Shown: positions 24,305 to 31,964 of the stretch, in pieces
How the letters are laid out: each line of letters starts with the position of its first letter
How positions within the stretch are numbered: the first letter of the stretch is position 1
Source of the DNA: DASQFQ01 sp963730115
GTDB taxonomy: Bacteria > Actinomycetota > Thermoleophilia > Solirubrobacterales > Solirubrobacteraceae
Direction of reading: 5' to 3'
NCBI GenBank assembly: GCA_963730115.1
Contig: CAVSQM010000006.1
Span: forward strand, 62,001-126,000
DNA: 64,000 nt
Notes under the pieces: model-generated
What the model saw: only the letters and a program-made list of their open reading frames with translations
What the model was told of the DNA's origin: nothing
Database searches by the model: none
Translations under genes and position numbers: made by a program

Positions 24305-24979
24305 TCACGGCCCCAGGATCTCCAGCGCCGATGCCGCGGCCGCCTGCTCCGCGTCCTTCTTCGAGCGCCCCGAGCCGCGCGCGACCTCCTCGCCCGCCAC
24401 CGACGCGGCCACCTCGAACGTCCGGTCGTGCGGCGGCCCCGCCTCCGCCACCACGTCGTAGCGCACCACCGTGCCGCGCCGCGCCAGCCGCTCCTGCAGC
24501 GCCGACTTGAAGTCGGCCGGGCTGACCAGCGCCTGCTCGATCTCCGGCGCGAACGCGTCGACGACCGCCTCGGCCGTCCGCTCGTAGCCGTAGGCCAGAT
24601 AGCACGCGCCGATCACCGCCTCGATCACCGAGGCGAGCACGCGCTCGGTCCGCACGAGGGAGTTCGTCGCCGCCTCGCCCGCCTCGGGCGGCGCCGCGGC
24701 GCGCAGCCGCTCCGGCAGCCCCAGCCGCTCCGCCACGCGCCGGCACGACCGCCCGGACACCGCCTGCGCCCGGATCTTGGTCAGCCGCCCCGCCCCGTGG
24801 GACTCCGCGGCCAGCCGCGGATACAGGTGCGTGGTCACCGCCAGGCCGAGGACCGAGTCGCCCAGGAACGCCAGCCGCTCGTAGGAGTCCGACCGCTGCT
24901 CCGTCCACGACGCGTGCGTGATCGCCTGCCGCGCGAGGTCCGGCGGCAGCGACTCCAGCAGGTCGTGGAGCTGCTTCAG
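24305..24979 (-). CDS. rnc: ribonuclease III with atypical active site
   Basis: 224 residues: RNase III domain (LARQAITHASW .. YERLAFLGDSVLGLA .. VIEAVIGACYLAYG), then a C-terminal dsRNA-binding domain (DFKSALQERLARRGTVVRYDVV .. ARGSGRSKKDAEQAAAASAL). The only start giving a full N-terminus is CTG (24979-24977), three bases after the acpP stop, with GAGG about 9 bases upstream; the next GTG (24838) would delete the signature motif. ERLxFLGD usually has Glu at x, but here it is Ala. The usual Asp of LADTFEA is Ser (LASVIEA). Two of the four classical metal-binding acids are therefore missing, while the Asp of GDS and the Glu of IEA remain. Confidence 0.9.
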   Translation of the reverse strand: MKQLHDLLESLPPDLARQAITHASWTEQRSDSYERLAFLGDSVLGLAVTTHLYPRLAAESHGAGRLTKIRAQAVSGRSCRRVAERLGLPERLRAAAPPEAGEAATNSLVRTERVLASVIEAVIGACYLAYGYERTAEAVVDAFAPEIEQALVSPADFKSALQERLARRGTVVRYDVVAEAGPPHDRTFEVAASVAGEEVARGSGRSKKDAEQAAAASALEILGP

Positions 24980-24982
24980 GGC

Positions 24983-25243
24983 TCAGGGCCTCGCCTGTGC
25001 GCCGGGGGCGTGTTCGAGCACGAAGTCCACCGCGGCGCCGACCGTCTGGATGCGCGCCGCCTGCTCGTCCGACATCGCCACCCCGTAGGTGTCCTCGAGC
25101 TCCTGCACCAGCGTGTAGAGGTCGAGCGAATCCGCCTCGAGGTCGCGCTTGAAGTTCGTCGACTCGTCGATACGAGCCGGATCGAGCTCCAGCTCGTCGG
25201 CGAGGTGCGCGCGGATGGCCTCGAGGATCTGCTCGCGGGTCAT
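24983..25243 (-). CDS. acpP: acyl carrier protein
   Basis: 86-residue ACP carrying fatty acyl chains on a phosphopantetheine attached to the Ser of LEADSLDLYTLV. The family motif is normally DSL-D/E, as here. The ATG (25243) overlaps the plsX stop as ATGA, so ACP is coupled to the acyltransferase step that uses acyl-ACP. The acidic helices and length are normal. The C-terminal few residues (APGAQARP) are an extension. Confidence 0.95.
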   Translation of the reverse strand: MTREQILEAIRAHLADELELDPARIDESTNFKRDLEADSLDLYTLVQELEDTYGVAMSDEQAARIQTVGAAVDFVLEHAPGAQARP

Positions 25244-26289
25244 GGCTGCTCGGGCACGCTAGAGGCCACGGCGGACACCTCCGCGGGAGCGCGCCGCAGC
25301 GCCCCCGCGGCCGCCAGCGTCTCGAGCGTCCGCCCCACCACGTCCTCGCGCACGCCGCGCGCGGCGAGGCCGATCGCGGTGGTGATCCCCTCCGCCTCGA
25401 AGGAGCCGTGCGGGACGACGACGAGCTTGCGCAGGCCCAGCAGCACGGCGCCCCCGACGGCCTGCGGGTCGAGCTGGTCGCGCAGCTCGCGCAGCGCGGG
25501 CTTCAGCAGCAGCCCGCCGGCCTTCGAGCGCGTCGACGAGGTGGCGGCGGCGCGCACGGCGCTCAGCAGCACCGACGACGTCCCCTCCATCACCTTCAGC
25601 GCCACGTTGCCGGTGAAGCCGTCGGTGACGATCACGTCGGCCTCGCCGGTGCCGATCGCGAAGCCCTCGACGTTGCCGACGAAGTTCAGCCGCGATTCGG
25701 CGTCGGACAGGACCGCGTGGGCGGCGACCAGGTCCTCGGGCCCCTTCGACGGCTCCTCGCCGTTGGACAGCAGCGCCACCCGCGGCCGCGAGACCCCCAT
25801 CGCGGTCTCCATGAACGCCGCGCCCATGTGCGCGAACTGGACGAGGTGCTCCGGCCGGACCTCGACGTTGGCGCCCGCGTCGAGCAGCAGGAACGGCGCG
25901 CCGGGCACCGGGACGAGCACGGCCAGCGCCGGGCGGTGGATCCCGCGCCCGCGCTTGATGCGGAACAGCGAGGCGGCGAGGGCGGTGCCGGTCGAGCCGC
26001 CCGAGACGAGCGCGTCGGCGCGCCCGTCGGCCACGGCGGCGACCGCGGCGACGATCGAGGCGTCGGGGTTGGCGCGCACCGCGCGCGCCGGGTCCTCGGC
26101 CTTGGCGATCGAGACGGGGGCGTCGATCACCTCGACGCTGTCGGGCACCTCGCCGATCTGCGCCGCGGGGCCGAACAGCAGCACGCGCACGCCGTGCTCC
26201 TCCGCCGCGGCGGCGGCGCCGCGCGCGACCTCCGCGGGGCCGTGGTCGGCCCCGTTCGCGTCAACCGCGACGGCGACCGGGTCGGTCAT
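25240..26289 (-). CDS. plsX: phosphate acyltransferase PlsX
   Basis: 349 residues from ATG 26289. PlsX converts acyl-ACP to acyl-phosphate for PlsY in phospholipid synthesis. Visible motifs are VAVDANGADHGP at the N-terminus, LVSGGSTGTALAAS, NVEVRPEHLVQFAHMG, ALLSNGEEPSKGPE and VTDGFTGNVALKVMEG, ending with the FEAEGITTAIGLAARG region. The gene lies between rpmF (13-base gap) and acpP (4-base overlap), the classical rpmF-plsX-acpP order. A longer frame into rpmF is rejected. Confidence 0.96.
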   Translation of the reverse strand: MTDPVAVAVDANGADHGPAEVARGAAAAAEEHGVRVLLFGPAAQIGEVPDSVEVIDAPVSIAKAEDPARAVRANPDASIVAAVAAVADGRADALVSGGSTGTALAASLFRIKRGRGIHRPALAVLVPVPGAPFLLLDAGANVEVRPEHLVQFAHMGAAFMETAMGVSRPRVALLSNGEEPSKGPEDLVAAHAVLSDAESRLNFVGNVEGFAIGTGEADVIVTDGFTGNVALKVMEGTSSVLLSAVRAAATSSTRSKAGGLLLKPALRELRDQLDPQAVGGAVLLGLRKLVVVPHGSFEAEGITTAIGLAARGVREDVVGRTLETLAAAGALRRAPAEVSAVASSVPEQP

Positions 26290-26302
26290 CCAGCCGCTGG
26301 CG

Positions 26303-26506
26303 CTAGTGATCGTGGTCGTGATCGTGCGCGTCGTGCACGTCGACCACCTCGCGGCCCCCGTAGAACCCGCAGCTCGGGCAGACACGGTGAGGGAGGCGCG
26401 GCGCGTGGCACTGCGGGCAGCTGTTCAGCGACGGCGCGGAGATCTTGTGCTGCGCGCGGCGCTTGTTGGTCCGCGCGTGCGACTGCTTCTGCTTGGGGAC
26501 GGCCAT
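26303..26506 (-). CDS. rpmF: 50S ribosomal protein L32 with His-rich tail
   Basis: 67 residues from ATG 26506. MAVPKQKQSHARTNKRRAQ is the L32 N-terminus. A zinc ribbon follows as CPQC..(12-residue loop)..CPSC. The C-terminal end HDAHDHDHDH (with VDV before it) packs five His with Asp into the last ten residues. This is longer than the usual L32 tail and looks metal-binding. Placement after yceD and before plsX is standard. Confidence 0.96.
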   Translation of the reverse strand: MAVPKQKQSHARTNKRRAQHKISAPSLNSCPQCHAPRLPHRVCPSCGFYGGREVVDVHDAHDHDHDH

Positions 26507-26551
26507 GGCGGACCGGAAGGGTAGCGGTTCCCACCCACCCGCCCCCGCCAC

Positions 26552-27070
26552 CTACTCGAACCGGATCTCGGACAGCTTGTCCCAGCGCGGGTCGCGCTCC
26601 GCCTCGTGCGCGTGGTCCGGATCGTCGTTGAGGTTCGCGCCGCAGCGCGGGCACAGGCCGCGGCATTCCGGCGTGCAGGTGATCTGCGCGGGCAGCGCCA
26701 GCGCGAGCGCATCGCGCACCCAGGCGCGCAGGTCCAGGTCGTCGTCCTCGTCCACGTAGGGCGAGCGCAGCTCGTCGCCGCCGCCCGGCTGGTTGACCTC
26801 GCGGGCGTCGACCTCGAAGACCGGCGACGCCGGCTCGAGGCAGCGCATGCACGGCCCCTCCAGGGCGGCGGAGAAGCGCAGCCGCAGCGCGTAGCCGTTG
26901 CCGGTCGTCCGCGACGCGTCGAGCCGCACCGGCACCGCCGCCGGGTTCGCCGTGTAGCGCTCGCCACCGAGCTCGAAGGGCTCGAGCGTGGTGTGCAGGT
27001 CGAGCCTCCGTCCCTCGCCCGAGCTGAGCCCGAGCCGGCCGAGCGAGAAGATGTCGGTTCGCTGGGCCAT
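26552..27070 (-). CDS. YceD/DUF177 family protein
   Basis: 172-residue DUF177 protein, a family linked to 23S rRNA accumulation and almost always encoded next to rpmF. It has the conserved central CMRCLEP and, near the C-terminus, CTPECRGLCPRCGANLN, four cysteines that could bind zinc, followed by DPRWDKL. The ATG at 27070 gives MAQRTDIFSLGRL. It probably starts, or continues, the transcript that runs through rpmF, plsX, acpP, rnc and smc. Confidence 0.92.
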   Translation of the reverse strand: MAQRTDIFSLGRLGLSSGEGRRLDLHTTLEPFELGGERYTANPAAVPVRLDASRTTGNGYALRLRFSAALEGPCMRCLEPASPVFEVDAREVNQPGGGDELRSPYVDEDDDLDLRAWVRDALALALPAQITCTPECRGLCPRCGANLNDDPDHAHEAERDPRWDKLSEIRFE

Positions 27071-27092
27071 GCCATCCGTTATAGCGACGGGC

Positions 27093-28703
27093 TCAGTCGT
27101 CCTTCAGCTCGCGCTTGAGCACCTTGCCGGTCGAGGTCCTGGGCAGCTCGTCGACGAACTCGACGTCCCGCGGCACCTTGTAGCCGGCGAGGTTGGACTT
27201 GACGTACTGCTTGACCTCGTCGGCCGACATCTTCCTCCTGGCCACGACGACCGCCTTCAGCCGCTGGCCGAACGTCTCGTCCTCGACGCCGAAGACCGCG
27301 GCCTCCCTGATCGCGTCGTGGCGCTCGAGCAGCTCCTCGACCTCCTGCGGGAAGACGTTCTCGCCGCCGGAGACGATCATGTCGTCGTCGCGGCCGTCGA
27401 CGAACAGGCGGCCCGCGTCGTCGAAGTGGCCGACGTCGCCGGAGGACATCAGGCCGTCGATGACGTCCTTGTTGCCGCCGCCCGTGTAGCCCTCGAACTG
27501 CAGGTCGTTGCCGACGAAGATGCGGCCGGTCTCGCCGTCCTCCACCGGCCGGCCGTCCTCGTCGTAGAGCTTCACGACGGTGCCGCGCGGCGGCTTGCCC
27601 GCGGTGCCGGGCGCCTCGCGCAGGTCCCTCGGCGTGGCGATCGTCGCCCACGCGACCTCGGTCGACCCGTAGAGGTTGAAGAGGTTGTCGCCGAAGTGGT
27701 CCATCCAGCGCTCGCTGAGGCCGCCGGGGAGCGCGGAGCCGGAGACCGGGACGGCCTTGACGTGCGAGAGGTCGTAGCGGTCGAGGACCTCGTCGTCGAG
27801 CTCGAGGATGCGCTGGAGCATCACCGGCACCACCACCAGAGCGGTGCAGCCGTGCTGGGCGGTCAGCGACAGCGTCGCCTCCTCGTCGAACTTGCGCTTG
27901 AGCACGATCGTCGAGGACAGGCCCATGCCGAGCGTGAAGTGCGCGAAGCCCCAGGCGTGGAACAGCGGGGCGGCGATCATCGTCTTCTCGCGCGCCTTCA
28001 GCGGGATGCGGTCGAGCAGCGCGGCGACCGGGTCGAGCGACTTCGGCTGGCTGCGGGCGGCGCCCTTCGGCGTGCCGGTCGTGCCGCTCGTGAGGATGAT
28101 CGCCTTGCCCGGCTCGGCGGGCGGGACGACGCCGGCGGGATCGCCGCGCTCGATCAGCTCCTCGAGCGTCGGGTCCTTGGTCTCCCCCTCCGGCTCGCTC
28201 CAGGCGATGTAGCGCTTGCGGCGGCGGCCGGCGTCGGCCAGGACCTCGCCGAACTCCTCGTCGTAGATGATCGCCCTCGGCTTCTCGCGGTCGGCGACGT
28301 CGGCGAGCTGCGGGCCGGAGAACGAGGTGTTCAGGAACAGCGCGTGCGCCCCGAGCTTCGAGCAGGCCACCACCGACTCGACGAACCCGCGGTGGTTGCG
28401 GGCCATGATCGCGACGCTGTCGCCCTCGTTGACGCCGTCGTCGGCCAGCGCGTGGGCGAGCGAGTTCGTGCGCTGCTGGATCTCCCGGAACGTCAGCTGG
28501 CCGAGCTCGTCGATGAGCGCGACCTCGTCCGGGTAGCGCGCGGCCGAGGACTCATAGCCGGCCGCGGGCGTGACGCCCCAGCGGATCAGGCTGATCGCGG
28601 TGCGCAGCGTGCGATCGGGGCGCTGGAGGCGGATGATCCCGGCCCCGGTCAGCGTGATCAGCGACTGCAGCTTGGTGGAGACCTGCTTCGGGACGGAGGA
28701 CAT
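27093..28703 (-). CDS. AMP-dependent acyl-CoA synthetase/ligase
   Basis: 536-residue ANL-superfamily adenylating enzyme. The core motifs are ILTSGTTGTPKGAARS (A3, ATP binding), FNLYGSTEVAW (A5), SSGDVGHFDDAGRLFVDGRDDDMIVSGGENVFPQEVE (A7-A8; shown in part only as residues about 420-455) and the C-terminal Lys in TSTGKVLKREL (A10). It activates a carboxylic acid, most probably a medium/long-chain fatty acid, to its CoA thioester. Its place upstream of plsX/acpP fits lipid metabolism. A Walker-like N-terminal extension is absent. The ATG at 28703 was chosen; the longer frame belongs to antisense of upstream genes. Confidence 0.92.
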   Translation of the reverse strand: MSSVPKQVSTKLQSLITLTGAGIIRLQRPDRTLRTAISLIRWGVTPAAGYESSAARYPDEVALIDELGQLTFREIQQRTNSLAHALADDGVNEGDSVAIMARNHRGFVESVVACSKLGAHALFLNTSFSGPQLADVADREKPRAIIYDEEFGEVLADAGRRRKRYIAWSEPEGETKDPTLEELIERGDPAGVVPPAEPGKAIILTSGTTGTPKGAARSQPKSLDPVAALLDRIPLKAREKTMIAAPLFHAWGFAHFTLGMGLSSTIVLKRKFDEEATLSLTAQHGCTALVVVPVMLQRILELDDEVLDRYDLSHVKAVPVSGSALPGGLSERWMDHFGDNLFNLYGSTEVAWATIATPRDLREAPGTAGKPPRGTVVKLYDEDGRPVEDGETGRIFVGNDLQFEGYTGGGNKDVIDGLMSSGDVGHFDDAGRLFVDGRDDDMIVSGGENVFPQEVEELLERHDAIREAAVFGVEDETFGQRLKAVVVARRKMSADEVKQYVKSNLAGYKVPRDVEFVDELPRTSTGKVLKRELKDD

Positions 28704-28717
28704 GGGCCGCCAATATT

Positions 28718-29662
28718 TCACTTTCGGGCGAGCTCCAAGCCGCCTGGCTCCTCGCCGGTCTCGATGAGCCGCCGGATGTCTCCCGCGCGGCGTGGGTTGA
28801 GGAAGACGTGGCGCTGGCCGACGCTCGGCTTCTCGGCCAGCAGGCCCGCCGCGAGCAGCGCCTCGCCGACCTCGGAGGCGAGCTGGCGGTCGTTGCCGGC
28901 GAAGCCGCGCGCGAGGTGGGCGAAGTCGGTGTGGTAGCCGCCCCACTTCCCCATGCCGTCGAGGCGCTGGAGGATGCGGCGGGCGACGCGGCGGGCGGGA
29001 TCGGGATCGTCGTGGGCGCGGATCTGGCTGTCGCGCGCGCCGACCACGGCGAGGACGGCGTCTTCGTGCTCCTCGACCGAGGCGGAGTCGGCAGGGCGGC
29101 CGCCGAGCCGCGCGACGGCCTCGGCGATCTTCAGCGGGTGGTGGGAGCCGATCGGCTCGCGCAGCGCCGCGTCGCCGAGCACGACGGCGGGCACCGCCAC
29201 GGCCTGCGCCCGCAGGCGGTCGATGCGCTCGGCCTGGTCGTCGAAGATGAGCGGGCCGAGCTCCTCGAGCGTCGCCGGCTCGACGCCGCCCGGGTAGCCG
29301 AGCAGCGCGTGGCCGTGGGCCTCCCCCACGCGGACCGCCAGGTCCTCGGGGGTGGCGAGCGCGGGCGGGCCGGTGAGGTCGACGAGCGCGCCGACCACGG
29401 CCGCGGCGAGCAGCCAGCCGCGGTCGGACAGCGCGCCGAGGTCCGCGTGCAGGGCGGGGCTGACCGGGACGGCGGCGAGCAGCCGCCGGCCGTCGGTGGC
29501 GAACGCGACGGTGACGGGGTCCTCGCGCGTGCCGGAGCGCTTGGCGCCGAGCTCGCTCTCGCCGCGCCGCAGCGCGCCCGCGAGCACATCCTTCAGCCGG
29601 GCGGTGGCCTGCGGCGGCGCCTGGACGCCGCCGGCGGCGGCGAGCTCGGCGTCGAGGCTCAC
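28718..29662 (-). CDS. hypothetical protein coupled to macro-domain gene
   Basis: 314 residues from a GTG at 29662 that overlaps the macro-domain stop (GTGA). The middle is Ala/Leu-rich and helical. The C-terminal ~80 residues (KWGGYHTDFAHLARGFAGNDRQ, then EVGEALLAAGLLAEKPSVGQRHVFLN) look like a winged-helix-type domain, ending with a possible dimer helix. I do not recognise the family. No signal peptide. Location between a macro-domain gene and an acyl-CoA synthetase gives no firm clue. Strong G/C third positions support coding. Confidence 0.65.
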   Translation of the reverse strand: MSLDAELAAAGGVQAPPQATARLKDVLAGALRRGESELGAKRSGTREDPVTVAFATDGRRLLAAVPVSPALHADLGALSDRGWLLAAAVVGALVDLTGPPALATPEDLAVRVGEAHGHALLGYPGGVEPATLEELGPLIFDDQAERIDRLRAQAVAVPAVVLGDAALREPIGSHHPLKIAEAVARLGGRPADSASVEEHEDAVLAVVGARDSQIRAHDDPDPARRVARRILQRLDGMGKWGGYHTDFAHLARGFAGNDRQLASEVGEALLAAGLLAEKPSVGQRHVFLNPRRAGDIRRLIETGEEPGGLELARK

Positions 29663-30159
29663 GGCCCGAGGGCGGCGTCGAACGCCGCCTTGGCCGCCTC
29701 GCCGTGGACGGCGAACACGACGCGCTCGAGCTGCGTGTCGCCTTCGAGGTGGCGGCGGACCTCCTCGATCTCGACGCGGGCGGCGTCCTCGAGCGGGAAG
29801 CCGCCGACGCCGGTGCCGAACGCGACGAGGGCGAGGCTCCTGGCGCCCAGCTGGTCGGCTTTCGCCAGGGTCGAGGCAGTGGCGCGCCGGATGATGTCCT
29901 CCGACGTCGGGCCGCCCAGGCGCATCGTGGCGGCGTGGATGACCCATTCCGAGGGCATGTCGCCGGCCGTCGTCTCGACCGCCTCGCCGAGCCCGATCGG
30001 CGCGCGCTGGTCGGACTCCTGTTGCACGGACGGACCGCCCGCGCGCGAGATCGCGCCCGCGACTCCGCCGCCGTGGGCGAGGTCGGTGTTCGCGGCATTG
30101 GCGATCGCGTCGACCTCGAGCTTGGTGATGTCCGTGTCGAGCACCTCGATCGTGGCCAT
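29659..30159 (-). CDS. macro domain-containing protein
   Basis: 166-residue single macro domain. The N-terminal strand ITKLEVDAIANAANTDLAHGGGVAGAISRAGG contains the Asn and Gly-rich loop that bind ADP-ribose (about residues 11-41). VIHAATMRLGG, LVAFGTGVGGFPLEDAA and the terminal helices complete the fold. Likely activities are ADP-ribosyl or O-acetyl-ADP-ribose hydrolysis. The ATG at 30159 is only 18 bases from the divergent acylphosphatase start, so both promoters must overlap. Confidence 0.92.
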   Translation of the reverse strand: MATIEVLDTDITKLEVDAIANAANTDLAHGGGVAGAISRAGGPSVQQESDQRAPIGLGEAVETTAGDMPSEWVIHAATMRLGGPTSEDIIRRATASTLAKADQLGARSLALVAFGTGVGGFPLEDAARVEIEEVRRHLEGDTQLERVVFAVHGEAAKAAFDAALGP

Positions 30160-30177
30160 CCCGGCTACCGTACCCGG

Positions 30178-30450
30178 ATGGCGACGGTCCGCAGGCGGGT
30201 GGTGGCCCACGGGCGTGTGCAGGGGGTGTTCTTCCGCGACTCGACGCGCGAGGAGGCCGAGCGCCGCGGCGTCGCCGGCTGGGTGCGGAATACCGAGCGC
30301 GGCACGGTCGAGGCCGTGTTCGAGGGCGGGCACGACATGGTCGACCACATGGTGTGGTTCTGCCGCGAGGGCCCCGGGAGCGCCGAGGTCGACCGCGTCG
30401 AGGTCGACGAGGAAGAGCCCGAGGGGCTGCGCGGCTTCAAGGTGAAATGA
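30178..30450 (+). CDS. acyP: acylphosphatase
   Basis: 90-residue acylphosphatase hydrolysing acyl-phosphates such as carbamoyl phosphate or acyl phosphate intermediates. The catalytic Arg is in GRVQGVFFRDSTREEAERRGV and the catalytic Asn in AGWVRNTERGTVEAVFEG. Length and motifs are complete. It is divergent from the macro-domain gene. A downstream 56-base gap separates it from the coiled-coil nuclease-like gene on the same strand. Confidence 0.95.
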   Translation: MATVRRRVVAHGRVQGVFFRDSTREEAERRGVAGWVRNTERGTVEAVFEGGHDMVDHMVWFCREGPGSAEVDRVEVDEEEPEGLRGFKVK

Positions 30451-30506
30451 CGGCCTAGCGGCGGTTTTTCTGTCAGGCGCCGGGCGTACGCTGCGACGTT
30501 CTGCCC

Positions 30507-31934
30507 ATGGAAGCTGCCGCGACCCCGCTCCGCCATCCCCGCATCACCGTGCTCGCCAACCGCGTGCTGGTCGACGGCCTGTCGATCGACGACGCGACGG
30601 TGGTCGAGTACGTCCGCGCCCGCGTGGACGCGGGCGACGACCCGGCGACGGTGGTCGCCGACGCGATCGAGATCGGCGCGCGCGTGCTGCACCGCGAGCA
30701 GACGGGCGCCAACGTCGAGTTCGTCAAGGCGGAGCTCGAGAAGACCGCGCGCGAGGTCCAGGGCGAGTTCGCCGACCGCTCGCGCGCCGTCGCCGAGGTG
30801 TTCGACCGCAAGTTCGACGAGGCGTTCGGGCCCGAGACCGGCCACGTCGCCCGGGCGCTCGCCCGGCATTTCGGCGACGAGTCCTCCGTGGCGGTCCAGA
30901 ACCGGGTCAAGACCGTCCTCGCCGAGGCCGCGACGCAGATCCGCGACGACCTGCGCAAGCAGTTCACCGCCGACTCCGACGACAACCCGCTCGCCGTCTA
31001 CCAGCGCGCGTCGCTGGCGGTCGTCAAGCAGTCCTCCGACCAGCACAACGCCCGCCTGCAGGAGATGAACCAGACGATCCAGGGGCTGCGGCTGGAGCTC
31101 GAGCGCGCGCGGTCGGAGAAGGAGAAGGCCGAGGCGGTCGCGCAGGAGGCCCGGCGCGGCACCGCCAAGGGCCGCTCGTTCGAGGAGGCCGTGTCCGTCG
31201 CGCTCGACGAGATCGCCGTGCGGCAGGGCGACGACTGCGACGCGGTGGGCGACGTCAAGGGCGGCACCGGCAAGACCGGCGACGTCGTGGTGGCGATCGA
31301 GGGCTGCACCGGGCCGGCGCGCGGCCGCATCGTGTTCGAGGCGAAGGCGTCGCGGCTGTCGAAGCCGAAGGCGGTCGAGGAGCTCGACCGCGCCCGCGCC
31401 GAGCGCAACGCCGACTTCGGCGTCCTCGTGGTGCCCGACGAGGAGCGCATCCCGGCGAAGATGCACCAGCTGCGCGAGTACGGCGGCGACAAGCTGATCG
31501 CCTGCTTCGACCCCGAGGACGGCTCGACGCTGTCGCTCGAGGTCGCCTACTCGCTGGCCCGGGCGCGCGTGCTGATGGCGCGCGGCGAGGCCGAGGGCAT
31601 CGACCCGGCGGCCATCCGCGAGGCGATCGAGCGCGCGACCGGCGCGATGGGCGACGTGCTCCGCATCAAGCAGCAGCTCACCGGCGCGAAGACGTCGATC
31701 GACAAGGGCACCGACATCCTCGACGCGCTGGCCACCGCCGTCCGCGCACAGCTGACCCAGGTCGAGCTGCTGCTGGCCGCGGCCGGCGAGGAGACGGCGC
31801 CGGCGGCCGCGGCGGTCGAAGCGGCCCCTCCGGCGGCGGCCGGCGAAGCGGGCCCGCGCCCGGCCACCGTCGCGGCTCGCACATCGAGCCCGCTCCCGGC
31901 GCCCTACCCGGGCGCCGAGCAGCTTCCGTTCTAG
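30507..31934 (+). CDS. coiled-coil protein with PD-(D/E)XK nuclease-like domain
   Basis: 475 residues. Residues about 70-220 are highly charged Ala/Glu/Arg helices with coiled-coil character. A restriction-endonuclease-like segment follows: an acidic helix (GRSFEEAVSVALDEIA, 222-237), then KTGDVVVAIEG with Asp259, then GRIVFEAKASRLSK with Glu278-x-Lys280, the D...ExK pattern. FGVLVVPDEERIP and a helical region follow, and a Pro/Ala-rich tail ends in EQLPF. It resembles DUF2130/RmuC-like proteins in plan (coiled coil plus nuclease core), but I cannot place it in a named family. A stand-alone nuclease or defence role is possible. Confidence 0.7.
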   Translation: MEAAATPLRHPRITVLANRVLVDGLSIDDATVVEYVRARVDAGDDPATVVADAIEIGARVLHREQTGANVEFVKAELEKTAREVQGEFADRSRAVAEVFDRKFDEAFGPETGHVARALARHFGDESSVAVQNRVKTVLAEAATQIRDDLRKQFTADSDDNPLAVYQRASLAVVKQSSDQHNARLQEMNQTIQGLRLELERARSEKEKAEAVAQEARRGTAKGRSFEEAVSVALDEIAVRQGDDCDAVGDVKGGTGKTGDVVVAIEGCTGPARGRIVFEAKASRLSKPKAVEELDRARAERNADFGVLVVPDEERIPAKMHQLREYGGDKLIACFDPEDGSTLSLEVAYSLARARVLMARGEAEGIDPAAIREAIERATGAMGDVLRIKQQLTGAKTSIDKGTDILDALATAVRAQLTQVELLLAAAGEETAPAAAAVEAAPPAAAGEAGPRPATVAARTSSPLPAPYPGAEQLPF

Positions 31935-31943
31935 CTGGGGATT

Positions 31944-31961
31944 GCGCCGCTGAGGCGGCGC
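31944..31961. terminator. short hairpin after the nuclease-like gene
   Basis: GCGCCGC (31944-31950), loop TGAG, GCGGCGC (31955-31961): a perfect 7-bp stem starting 10 bases after the stop of the nuclease-like gene. No U-run follows, so it could be a weak or Rho-assisted terminator or an mRNA 3'-end stabiliser. Confidence 0.45.
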
Positions 31962-31964
31962 CGC

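Noticed and set aside
21850..24510. 886-codon plus-strand frame opposite smc
   Set aside because: It is Arg/Gly/Leu-rich and is the exact antisense of the SMC coiled coils; SMC motifs on the minus strand are unambiguous.
27093..30098. Fusion of the acyl-CoA synthetase with a 460-residue N-terminal extension
   Set aside because: The extension is the antisense/shadow of the macro-domain and 314-residue genes; a normal ATG and family-typical N-terminus occur at 28703.
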